Assembly (NCBI GenBank): GCA_019916065.1
Contig: CM034239.1
Location: 41,122,663 to 41,186,662, forward strand
DNA length: 64,000 bases
Origin: Vitellaria paradoxa
Taxonomy: Eukaryota; Streptophyta; Magnoliopsida; Ericales; Sapotaceae
Direction: 5' to 3'
Shown here: one piece after another, positions 22,523-32,340 of the stretch
How positions within the stretch are numbered: position 1 is the stretch's first letter
Layout of the letters: each line of letters opens with the position of its first letter
Position numbers and translations under genes: made by a program
Notes under the pieces: model-generated
Seen by the model: only the letters and a program-made list of their open reading frames with translations
Databases searched by the model: none
Told to the model about the DNA's origin: nothing

Positions 22523-22634
22523 GGAAAACGGTGAATTAATTGAAGAAGATAGTGATTTTGGTGACTTAGAAGACGAAGGGAAGGATATCGAACCAACTTC
22601 GTCCAGGATGGCCCGGAGTATCCCAAGGACTTAG
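22523..22634 (+). other. Candidate LTR exon: 37-codon acidic C-terminus
   Basis: Follows a strong acceptor and stays open from 22523 to TAG at 22632-22634, encoding a Glu/Asp-rich peptide beginning ENGELIEEDSDFGDLEDEG and ending in basic residues. The 5' LTR copy (11401-11512) is identical over all 112 bp, while the rest of the shared LTR has about 14 differences. In the 5' LTR it lies upstream of the TATA box and would not be in the transcript. Confidence 0.45.
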
Positions 22635-23195
22635 TTGCAAATGAGAAGCAAAAGTGAAGAAACAAAGTTTCTGTGGTCCGGACCATCTGGCGCACGGTCC
22701 GGACCACAGTGTGGTGGAACGTCACACGGGCAATTTCAATTTTTAGGTTTTTCTGCAAGTTATAAAAAGACTACTTGAGGGCCGACTAGGAAAGGCTCTT
22801 TTTCTCTTCTTTTTCATTCTTCTAGCATACTTGAGAGCCTTTAAGGAGTTTTGATTGGGTTCGTGAATGTTTTTATGCGTTTTTGGAGCTTTTATCACAT
22901 TCATTTCAGCAGTTACTATTCAGAGTTTTATTTCGAAGTTTTTTTCAGAGTACGTTACACTTCTTCATTAGATTAATGATATTATTTGAATGTTTGAAAT
23001 AGAGGATTGATTGATTTCGTATGTTTAGTCCTGATTTCGTCGTTTAATAATCTTATTTCATTGTTTGATTTAGTGAATCCATTAAATATGTCTTCAATGA
23101 ATGTTTCCGTTTTGTTTACAAGCATGTTAGCGTAGAAACCCTAGTTATTGATTCAACGAATCAAGAAAGGGTAGTTTACTCTGATCTATGGAATG

Positions 23196-23318
23196 TACGT
23201 AGAACCTTCGCAGAGTTTGCAAAAACTTATGCGTAGGGATCTACAACTTTTAGACGCGTGCGTAGACTCTTCGCATGGTTTGCGAGAGCTCGTGCGTAGG
23301 GATCTACACCTTTTAAAA
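23196..23318. repeat. Two ~62-bp tandem units in the Athila LTR
   Basis: Each has CGTAGA...CTTCGCA, then TTTGC, then GCGTAGGGATCTACA and CTTTTA. Each unit can pair GTAGA with TCTAC. They lie just upstream of the hairpin repeats and are comparatively GC-rich. Confidence 0.7.
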
Positions 23319-23350
23319 CCTAATTCAGTTCTTTCAAAAACTTTCAAAAA

Positions 23351-23669
23351 CGAAAACCTTTGACTATATTCTCTGTAATCACTGGTAAAGGTTTTTAATT
23401 AAAATTTTCCTAATAATTTTGAAGAACTGAAAATTTAGATTTTGAATCCTAATTTGAATTGGTTTGTTTCAAAAAAACTTTCGAAAACGAAAACCTTTGA
23501 CTATATTCTCTGTAATCACTAGTAAAGGTTTTCGATTAAAATTTTCTTAATAATTTGTATAAACTAGAAGAATTGGATTTGAATTCGAATTCGAATAGGA
23601 TTGTTTGAAAACCCTTCGAAAACAGAAGTTTTTGACTATATTCTCTGTAATCACTGGTAAAAACTTCTG
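23351..23669 (+). repeat. Three tandem hairpin repeats (~136-bp spacing) in the Athila LTR
   Basis: Hairpins at 23351-23397, 23488-23534 and 23623-23669. Arms: CGAAAACCTTT/AAAGGTTTTTA (9 bp pair cleanly), CGAAAACCTTT/AAAGGTTTTCG (11 of 11) and CAGAAGTTTTT/AAAAACTTCTG (11 of 11). The 25-nt intervening stretch is identical in hairpins 1 and 3 and has one change in hairpin 2. Inside it ACTA can pair with TGGT or TAGT after a bulged G, leaving a 16-nt loop. A conserved ATTAAAA(T/C)TTTC block follows each. Structure is inferred. Confidence 0.8.
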
Positions 23670-24299
23670 ATTAAAACTTTCTCAATAATTTTCAAACAAA
23701 TCCTAATTTAGGTTTTAACGCAAGTATTACAACACATCCCATAGTGAAGACGTAAGCTACTCGGAATTGATAGTTGGATCAAGGACTTCTTAAATTTATT
23801 TCTTATTAATCGAATTGCCTTCGGTTGATTTAATTGAAGTGTTTACATTGCAGTTTTTAGATTAGATTATTTTGAAGCGCATTTAAATTAGGAAAAATCC
23901 TTTTAGCTAATATTTAATTCCTTGAAATCAAAAATCAAAAGTTAAATTGCTGAAATTTTGTTAATAGGTTGTTAAGTTGTTTTAATTTGAATTTTAAATT
24001 TGCAAAACCCTAAGAATTAGTTTTAATTAATCTTCAAACTTAGTTTACATTCAAATTTAGGATTTCCATTATAACCTAGAAACTAAATAACGTAGGCTCC
24101 TTGTGAATTCGACCTCAGACTCACCGAGTTAAAACTATACTGCACACCCTTGCACTTGGGGGTTAATTTAGACGCACTTTCTAATAGCGGTCAATATGTT
24201 AGTTCATCTATTCTAATTTAAATTTTGATTATTGTTTTATGAGTGTCTAATTCAAAGTTTTAACATAATTAATTGAAATTCCTTGTAGTAAATATACTA

Positions 24300-24892
24300 G
24301 TCTCATTATACTCACAGGCTTTAGTTGTTCTTATGTTAAATGGGAGTAACTTCTTAGAATGGGTAGAGAGGGTAAGGTTCAATCTAGCAGTTCTTGACTT
24401 AGATTTATCTCTTTAACTCCAAAACTAGCCACTCTTACTGAAAATAAAAGCAAAGATGAGAAAGACCTTTTTAAAGCTTGGGTGAGATCCAATAGGTTGA
24501 GTCTCATGTTCAAGAGGATGACCATAGCTAGAAACATCAAACACTTACTCCCTAGCACAAAGGATGCCCAAACCTTTCTAACTAATATTGAGGAAAGATT
24601 TTGTACTGCAGATAAGTCTCTAGTAGGGATTTTAATGGCTAGGCTTGCCACTACGAAACATGACGAGGCTAAGGGAATGCATGAGCATATTCTAGAGATG
24701 ATCAACATAACTGCCAAACTTAAAACATTAGGAGTGAAAGTGGAAGAATCCTTCATTGTACAATTCATCTTGAATTCTTTGCCACCTCAGTATGGTCCAT
24801 TCCAAATGAACTACAATTCTATCAAAGACATATGGAATGTGAATGAGTTGGCAAGTATCGTGATTCAGGAGGAGGTAAGGCTGAAGCAATAA
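24300..24892 (+). pseudogene. Copia element A gag
   Basis: Begins with LNGSNFLEWVERVRFNL-like residues at about 24336-24386, the classic Copia gag start. After a stop near 24412 an open frame covers 24482-24892 with the UBN2-type core (SNRLSLMFKRMTI, LATTKHDEAKGMHEHIL, FILNSLPPQYGPFQMNYN). No ATG is preserved at the start. It forms the particle protein in functional relatives. Confidence 0.85.
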
Positions 24893-25019
24893 GGGATTTT
24901 TTTCTGTTAATTTTGTGTCTCAAGAAGCTTGAAAGAAAAAGCACCATTAGAGTAAGGGTAAGAAACCAGCACCACCAAAGGTAAAACGACCTGTTAAAGG
25001 CAAACAGATTCAAGAAAAT

Positions 25020-25600
25020 GATGTAATTTGTCATTTCTGTAAGAAGCCTGGACATATGAAAGCTGAGTGTCCAAAACAAAAGGCTTGGTTTGAAAAGAAG
25101 GGTAAGCTTTATGCTTTTGTATATTTCGAATCAAATCTTGTAAGTGTTCCTACTAATTGTTGGTGGTTAGATTTTGGTGCTAATGTTCATGTTTCTATAA
25201 CTATGCAGGGATACCTTTTAAGCAATGCACCAAACCTAACTGAATGCTTCATCTTCATGGGGAATAAAAATAAGGCTGAAGTTTTAGCCTCTGGAACTTT
25301 TCGTTTAGTTTTAGATACTGGCCATTATTTAGACCTTTATGATACTATTTATGTGCCTTTTGTGAGGCTCAATTTGATTTCTTTATCAAGACTTGATATT
25401 GATGGTTATTCTTTGTTTTTCAGAATGGTTGTTTTAATTTATTTAAGAATACAATTTTTGTTGGTTTTGGTTTCCTTTCTAATAGTCTTTATCAACTTCA
25501 TTTTGATAGTACCTTTGTTAATGATGTTTACACCTAGCACCATGAAGTTTGCATTAGAAAGAAAAGAAACATGACTAATGAAAAATCAGATAACTTGTGG
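25020..25600 (+). pseudogene. Copia element A zinc knuckle and protease
   Basis: The zinc knuckle CHFCKKPGHMKAEC at 25029-25070 keeps all C-C-H-C ligands. The protease begins WWLDFGANVHV at about 25161-25193. The usual D-S-G is D-F-G, so the catalytic motif is altered. YDTIYVPFVRLNLISLSRL follows at about 25335-25395, typical of Copia protease. Part of one open frame (25056-25574). Confidence 0.85.
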
Positions 25601-26690
25601 CATAAAAGATTGGGGCATATCTTCAAAGAAAGGTTGAAAAGATTAGCACAAGATTGGGGCACATCTTGATAGTACTTTTACCAATCTTGATATGTGTGTG
25701 GATTGCATTAAAGGAAAGCAAACCGAACATACAAAGAAAAGTGTCACAAGGAGTAAGGAGCTTTTTGAAATTATTCATATAGATATATTTGGACCCTTCG
25801 CCATAGAAAGTTTTGGTGGGGAAAAATACTTTATCACCTTTATAGATGATTTTTCATGGTATGGATATATTTATCTACTGCATGAGAAGTGTTAAACTGT
25901 AATAGTCCTTAAGTTATTTCTTAATGAGGTTGAAAGGCAGTTAGATAAAAAGGTGGAAGTCACTAGATTGGATTGAGGTGGTTAGTACTATGGTAGATAT
26001 AATGAATTGGGCCATATTCCTAGCCCATTTGCCAAACTTCTAGAACAACGTGGTATTATAGCACAGTACACTATGCTAGGAACCCATCAGCAGAATGGTG
26101 TTGCTAAAAGGTATAATAAGACATTATTAGACATGGTTAAGAGCATGGTAAGCAATTTTACTTTACCTGAATCTTTATGGACTGAAGCTCTTAAGGCATC
26201 TATGTATATCTTGAACCGAGTCCCTAGTAAGGCAGTTCCAAAAACTCCTTTTAAGTTATGGACTGGAAGGGTACCAAGTTTGAGACATATGCATATCTGG
26301 GGTTGCCCAGTTGAAGTGAGAGTTTACAATCCACATGAAAAGAAATTGGATCCTAGAACCGTAAGCGGGTACTTTATTGGTTACCTAGAGACATCCAAAG
26401 GGTATAGGTTTTATTATCCGAACCACAATTTGAGAATTGTTGAAACTGGAAATGCCAAATTGATTGAGCTTGGTGAAGTCAGTGGGAATAAGGAATTAAG
26501 AGAAGTGATCATAGAAGAAGTGCAGGTGGATATTCCTACACCTACAATTTTAGAAAGGGTTACAGTTCCACCTAATGATCATTCCAATGATATTGTGGAA
26601 CAAGTAAATGACGATCCATCACAAAATGAGAATGCCACAGATGAACTAGTTATGAAGATACCGAAACAGATACCATTACGTAGATCTTAG
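25600..26690 (+). pseudogene. Copia element A integrase
   Basis: GAG-pre-integrase remnant with DMCVDCIKGKQTEHTKKS at about 25690-25745. The catalytic core has IIHIDIFGPF and YFITFIDDFSWYGYIYLL (about 25770-25880). After a frame break an open frame at 26007-26690 holds GVAKRYNKTLLDMVKSM, WTEALKASMYILNRVPSKAV and a C-terminal SGYFIGYLETSKGYRFYYP block. Stops break the core. Confidence 0.88.
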
Positions 26691-26799
26691 AGGGATCAGA
26701 GACTTGCTATTTCATCTGATTATGTAGTGTATCTCCAGGAGCATGAATTTTATATTGGAATAATTGATGATCCAATTATGTTTTCACAACTTAAAAATT

Positions 26800-27720
26800 G
26801 AAGTGATTTTGATAATGGATTGATGCCATGAAAAAATCGTTGAAATCTATGGCTAAAAACAAAGTCTGGGATTTTGTTGAATTGCCTAAAGGATGCAAAA
26901 GAGTCAGATGTAAATGGGTTTTCAAAAGAAAACAAGACTCCAAAGGCAATCTTCAACAGTATAAAGCCAGACTTATGGCCAAGGGTTTTACTTAGAAAGA
27001 GAGTGTTGATTATAAAGAGACTTTTTCTCTAGTCTCCAAAAATGACTCTTTCAGAATCATTATGGCATTAGTGGCTCACTTTGATTTAGAGTTACACCAA
27101 ATGGATGTGAAAACAACTTTTTTGAATGGAAGTTTGGATGAAGAGGTCTACATAGAGAAGCCAGAAGGCTTATCAGAAAAAGGTAAGAGTCACCTGGTCT
27201 GTAAGCTCAATAGGTTAATTTATGGACTAAAACAAGCTTCTTGACAATGGTATATAAAGTTTTACAATACCATTACTACCTTTGGATTTAAAGACAACAT
27301 CATTGATCGATGCATATATCTGAAGGTCAGTGGGAGCAAGTTTATTTTTCTAGTCTTTTATGTGGATGACATATTGTTGGCAAGTAGTGATGTGGGTCTT
27401 TTGTATGAGACTAAGAGTTTTCTCTTAAAGAATTTTGAAATGAAAGATATGGGTGAGGCATCTTTCGTGATTGGAATCAAAATTTTTCAAGACTGAAAAT
27501 GAGGACTATTAAGATAGTCCTTTATGTGGATGACATATTGTTGGCCAGTAGTGATGTGGGTCTTTTGTATGAGACTAAGAGTTTTCTCTCAAAGAATTTT
27601 GAAATGAAAGATATGGTTGAGGCATCTTTCGTGATTGGAATCAAAATTTTCCAAGACTGAAAATGAGGACTATTAAGATTGTCTTAGAAAAGTTACATAG
27701 AAAAGAATTCTTGAAAGATT
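26800..27720 (+). pseudogene. Copia element A reverse transcriptase with internal duplication
   Basis: Blocks in order: AKNKVWDFVELPKGCKRV (about 26852-26905), ALVAHFDLELHQMDVKTTFLNG and LNRLIYGLKQAS (27062-27241), a stop (TGA 27242-27244), then FLVFYVDDILLASSD (about 27347-27390). A 164-bp tandem duplication repeats the YVDD region. Multiple stops; not functional. Confidence 0.88.
27353..27680. repeat. 164-bp tandem duplication of the Copia RT YVDD region
   Basis: Units start at 27353 and 27517 and differ at only a few positions (for example TTGGCAAG against TTGGCCAG). Both encode YVDDILLASSDVGLLYETKSF. A rearrangement after the element stopped being selected. Confidence 0.9.
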
Positions 27721-27989
27721 TGGCATGAAGGGTTGTTCATCTTTAGATACCCCGATTACGAAAGGTAATAAGTTCAACATTTCACAGTTTCCCAAAACTA
27801 TTGGGGAGCGAAATGAGATAGAGAAGATTCCATATGCATCAGTTGTGGGAAGTTTGTTTGATATATGCACAGACTTGTATGAGACCATATATCAGTTTTG
27901 CGGTTGGCATGCTTGGGCGTTACCAAATTAAGTAACCTAGGCATGTCCCACTGCTTGTGAAAGGGTACTCTATTATTTGTAAGGAACTA

Positions 27990-28450
27990 AAGATTTTTCA
28001 CTCACCTTCAGAAGAGCTGACAATCTTGAGGTGATTGGATACTTAAACTTTGATTTTTCTTGTTGCTTAGATAGCAAAAAATCTTCATCTGGGTATGTGT
28101 TCTTACTAGCTGGTGGAGCTATTTCCTGGAAAAGTATGAAGCAATCCATTACTACTTCATCTACAATGGAAGCTGAGTTTGTGGCATGCTTTGAAGCCAA
28201 AGTGTATGGCTTATGGCTGAGGAATTTCATCTCAGGACTTGGAGTTGTTGACTCTATAACCAAGCCGCTGAAAATTTATTGTGATAATTCCTCTGCAGTC
28301 TTATTCTCCAAAAATGACAAATATTCTAATGGTGCGAAGCACATGGAGCTCAAATACCTCAGTGTCAAGGAGGAAGTACAGAAACAAATAGTGTCCATAG
28401 AGCACATCGTGACTTTACTTATGGTGGTTGATCCTTTGACGAAGGATTGA
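27990..28450 (+). pseudogene. Copia element A RNase H
   Basis: Open frame 28031-28450 with SKKSSSGYVFLLAGGAISWKS, TTSSTMEAEFVACFEA and LKIYCDNSSAVLFSKND, the standard C-terminal RNase H of plant Copia polyproteins. It ends VDPLTKD at TGA 28448-28450, near the natural end of the polyprotein. Confidence 0.9.
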
Positions 28451-28980
28451 TAGGGAAAAACTTCAAAGAACACATTGAAAGTATGGGTCTTATGTGTTTA
28501 TCCATGATCTGAACATGTTAGTGAGCTCATTGAAGTATTGGATGTTTTCTTTTGGACATATATGGATATCCAATTATGATTGTTTCTATTTTTTTGTTTT
28601 CCACTTATATATACATTGAATGGAGTGGATGAATAATGACAAGAAAATGTCTGAAGTAGACATGAATATGAACCCAAGGCATTATGGTATTATCCTTACA
28701 CCCTTATAAAATGTCATGTTGAATGAAGTTGCTAGTGTTGTGGTACATGAAAAGAATTTTGTTAATGGATAATGAATGACTGTCATGACTTGCATTGGTA
28801 GCCAATCTGACATTGATATAGCGAAATTCATATAAAGCATATTAGATTGGGAAGGTTTTCAAAAGTGCGCACATGTAAGTTTTATGTTTTTATGACCTAT
28901 AAGAGTTGTTTTTTTAAGAAAATGTTTCCAAAATTTTTACAAATAGAAAATATTTTATTTTATTTTTTAGGTGCATGGAT

Positions 28981-28992
28981 CAAGTGGGAGAA
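28981..28992 (+). promoter_or_regulatory. Polypurine tract of Copia element A
   Basis: CAAGTGGGAGAA directly before the 3' LTR; AGTGGGAGA is the usual tract of plant Copia elements. Confidence 0.8.
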
Positions 28993-29378
28993 TATAAGAA
29001 TATTATTAAAATTAATATTTAATTTAAATTATTAAATTATATGTTATCGGTTATACTAATCTAATTATAACAATGAGTGATTATGATGAATTAATTTGGA
29101 GTTAAAAATAACGGTTTGGTTTCCTTGATGGTGGGAGGTCTATAAAAGGAATGAGAGACTCTAGGGTTTAGATCAACCTATAACATTTTTGTGTCTCTAG
29201 GCATCGTGAGGCACTTTAAGGTAAAGTTGTTAGGGTGATCCTACTCTCTAGAAAAATCAAGAAAATTCACGGCATGAATTCCGGTACGCTCATAATTTTG
29301 CACATGATTTTATATTCCGCTTATTGATTGTGATTAACATGATAATCCAAGATCATATTTGAAAATGAAAATTTAACA
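28993..29378 (+). repeat. 3' LTR of Copia element A
   Basis: Partner of 9598-10014. Begins TATAAGAATATT (terminal TG mutated), contains TATAAAAGG and ends TTTAACA, followed by target duplication ATGAG. It is now the immediate upstream flank of SRLK pseudogene 1 and separates it from any original promoter. Confidence 0.9.
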
Positions 29379-29432
29379 ATGAGTTCATTAGATGTCTTAG
29401 CCTTGTTCAGAAAAATAGTGTCAAGAGATCAT

Positions 29433-31840
29433 ATGGGTATCAGAATAATTATAAGCTTTGTTCTATCTATTTTTTTCTTATGCTTCCCTTTCAACAACCA
29501 TCTCTCCCTTGGACCTGACTTTATAACTGTGAACCAATCTCTGTTAGGAGACCAAACCATCATCTCTGAAGGTGAAAACTTTGAACTGGGTTTCTTCAAG
29601 CCAGTGTGTGGTATAAGAAAATCTCTAATTCAACCATAGTTTGGGTAGCAAATAAAGAGACAGCCATTGTTGATAAATATTCCTCGGAGCTGAAAGTCTT
29701 AGATGGTAACTTAGTGCTTGTCAATGAGTCCCAAATCCAAGTTTGATCCAGAAATCAGAACTCCACGAATTCAAATTATGTTATAGCAGTCCTTGATGAT
29801 AGTAATTTGTTCTCAGAGAGGGTGTTAATTTAACTACAGAAACCATTTGGCAAAGTTTTCATAATCCAGCCCACACTTGGATGCCTGGAGGGAAGCTTGC
29901 ATATAATAAGCGTGCTAGGACACACAATAGTATTACTTCGTGGCAGAATTCAGAAGATCTTGCACCTGGGCTATTTTCTCTTACTTTTGACTCGAATTAT
30001 GGGGAGATTTTACGGTGGAATGGCCCGAATGGGCCTGAAAAGTATTGGATGACTGGAGCATGGAATGGTAAGGTTTTCAGTTTAGTACCCGAAAGTAGGA
30101 TGGATAATCTGCTTTATTTCAGCTACGTAGACAATGAGAATGAGAGTTACTTAATGTTTTCTATGTACGATCCTTCGTTTATATCTAGATTTATTGTGGA
30201 TGTTTCGGGGCAATTTAAGGTCTTTCGACATCTAGGATTGTTGGATGGCACTGATCAATGGAGGTTGTTATTTTTTCGGCCAGGAAAACAGTAGTGCGAC
30301 GTCTATGCTTCATGTGGGCAATTTGGCACCTATGAGGAGGAGGCTCTTCACTTATGTAAATGTTTAGCCGGTTTCAATCCTAAGTCTGACAAGGATTGGA
30401 ACCTGAAGGCTTATTCTGGTGGGTGCTTGAGAAAAACCCAGTTACTGTGTGTGAATACTAGTATAATTCCTAACAAAGAGTGAGATAAGTTTATGGTATA
30501 CTCCAACATGAGATTGCCAAATCACCCTCAATCTCTGGCTGTTGGGAGTGCCAAAGAATGTGAAACTGCCTGTTTAAATAACTGCTCTTGCATTGCTTAT
30601 ACTTGTGAAGGCAGAGAGTGTTCAATTTGGGATGGGGAGCTCTTAAATCTACAACAGCTCCCCGGAAATGATGAAGGTGGAAAAACTCTTCATCCTAGAG
30701 TGGTTGCTTTTGATTTCAGAAAGGATAGAACTGACAATGGGATTACCACCGGTGCTATTGTGGGTTCAGTTTCAGCTCTGGTTTTTCTAGTCCTCGTTTG
30801 TATTGTCATCTAGAAATTGTGCGGATTGGTAGGAACCTCCTTTTTGCTTTGGGCAAACGCTTTTTGTCGTTGGTTGAACATTCTACATAAGGAAAGGCTG
30901 ACAACATTTGAGGGTTCCTTAGTTGCCTTTCAGTACAAAAGTTTGTAAAATGCAACAAAAAATTTCTCACAGAAATTGGGGGAGGGAAGTTTCGGATCTA
31001 TTTTCAAAGGAATGTTGCCTGATTCAATTTTCATAGTAGTGAAGAAGCTTAAAGGCATCAGCCAAGGACAGAAGCAATTCCAGGCAGAAGTTAGCACAAT
31101 CAGAATTATCCATCACGTTGTTCCGCTACGTGGATTCTGCTGTGAAAGTAACAAGAAGTTGTTAGTGTACAATTACATGTAGAATGGCTCTTTGGATTCC
31201 TATCTTTTCAATAGAAATGATTCGAACGTTTTGGATTGGAAAACAAGGTACCAAATTACTTTAGGGACAACCTGAGGATTAACTAATCTTCACGAGAAGT
31301 GTAAGGAACGCATTATACATTGCGACATAAAGTTAGAAATCATTCTATTAGATGCTGAATTTTACCAAAAATAGCAGATTTTGGCCTGACAAAAGGGGCG
31401 GAATTCTGCAGGGTTTTGACAAGTATAAGAGGCACAATAAGCTATATTGCGCCTAAGTGGTTATCAGGTGTATCCATTACAGCTAAAGCCGATATTTATA
31501 GTTTTGGTATAATGCTTCTTGAATTCATCTCAATAAGAAAAAACTTTGAGCGGATCAATGGGGATAGATTCAAGTTCTTCCCCACGTGGGCTACGAGTGT
31601 AGTCACCGAAGGAGGCGATGTCCTTGGCTTGTTAGACCATGGTTTGGAAAGGAATGCCAGATGCCGAAGAACTAAGAAGAATTTGTAGAGTTGCTTGTTG
31701 ATGCATCCAAGATGATGAAAATTACAGGTCAACAATGGGTCAAGTGGTTTAGATACTTGAGGGGGTTTAGGAAGTGGACACAACTCTAAATATTCCTTGA
31801 CTTTTCCTAACTCTTGTTGATGATCAGCAGAGCATTTAGT
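29433..31840 (+). pseudogene. SRLK pseudogene 1 (G-type lectin S-receptor-like kinase)
   Basis: Full-length but broken paralogue of 38129-40522. ATG at 29433 (MGIRI), followed by a hydrophobic signal-like stretch and LSLGPDFI. The B-lectin region frameshifts near 29610. Stops include TGA about 29744, TAG about 30294 (Gln in the intact copy), TGA 30481, TAG 30811 and TAG about 31180. Still readable are an S-locus domain, a PAN region (SAKECETACLNNCSCIAYTCEG, about 30550-30615), a membrane span (about 30750-30812), a kinase Gly loop GEGSFGSIFKG (about 30976-31008) and HCDIK (about 31320). The Lys-Pro-Glu-Asn of the catalytic loop is changed to Lys-Leu-Glu-Ile. Copia element A sits 54 bp before the ATG. 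Confidence 0.93.
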
Positions 31841-32340
31841 TTTCCGCAATAAGTTCCCTCCCCCCTGTCAGAGTTGACAACCTTGGAAATAATTAATTAT
31901 GCTTCCTTCAGCCGCCACCTTTCTATTGGCCAAGGGCTTTATAAATAATTTTCCTGTGTCTCAAGTAAAAATGAAGAATGGTGTAGTCAATTGTCCTCCT
32001 TTAACTATTATCTTCAATATTTGTCACAAAAAATGACTCACGCGTGCATTGATCAAGTCTATAGTAACTTAAATGTTTTTTATATTCTAATAAGTTATTT
32101 TATAAATGACTATTTGCAACCTTATAGATGAAATATATACATGTCATCTCAGTGAACGAGTTTCTTCGTTGGATAAGAAAATTGGCAACTGTAAACTGTT
32201 TTTGATAGAGTGGGTAACTGCGATTGAGTGTATTTTCAATACCGTGTTTCAAGATTTCTTTACTTGAATTTCATTCCACTCTGGAAAGAGCGAATGACCG
32301 TTACCTCTCAAGCAATTCATTTCTTAGACTGGCATAAACT
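31841..32340. other. Spacer after SRLK pseudogene 1
   Basis: No gene, RNA or clear repeat seen. Confidence 0.5.

Larger units (their letters stand above)
11277..24193 (+). mobile_element. Athila-type Ty3/Gypsy retrotransposon nested in Copia element A
   Basis: Starts TGATTACAC, ends GCGGTCA, and is flanked by ATATG at 11272-11276 and 24194-24198. Order: 5' LTR (truncated), gag, zinc knuckle and protease, RT, RNase H, integrase, a long 3' region with an env-like ORF and an acidic ORF, polypurine tract, 3' LTR. The DLGASVNLL protease core, the pol order and the PF20167-like env-region domain are typical of the Athila group. The shared parts of the two LTRs differ at only about 14 positions in 626 by eye, so this is younger than the host Copia element. 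Confidence 0.92.
22399..24193 (+). repeat. Full-length 3' LTR of the Athila element (1795 bp)
   Basis: Begins TGATTACAC, ends GCGGTCA, followed by target duplication ATATG. U3 holds the candidate LTR exon (22523-22634), the GGTCCGGACC palindrome (22672-22708) and a TATA box (TTATAAAAAGAC at about 22760). The downstream part holds a ~62-bp tandem duplication (23196-23318) and three hairpin repeats (23351-23669). The 5' LTR lacks everything after the equivalent of 23024. Confidence 0.92.
9598..29378 (+). mobile_element. Ty1/Copia retrotransposon A, split by a nested Athila element
   Basis: LTRs at 9598-10014 and 28993-29378 flank a PBS, gag, protease, integrase, RT, RNase H and polypurine tract in Copia order. 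The 5-bp target duplication ATGAG is at 9593-9597 and 29379-29383. The element landed directly upstream of SRLK pseudogene 1, whose start codon is 54 bp past the 3' LTR. The Athila element at 11277-24193 interrupts the region before gag. The coding part is broken by many stops. The two LTRs differ visibly more than the two Athila LTRs, in keeping with an older insertion. Confidence 0.9.

Noticed and set aside
23351..23669. Transcription terminators
   Set aside because: The stem-loops resemble bacterial terminators only superficially; this is a plant retroelement LTR, and the conserved loops and changed stems point to another role.
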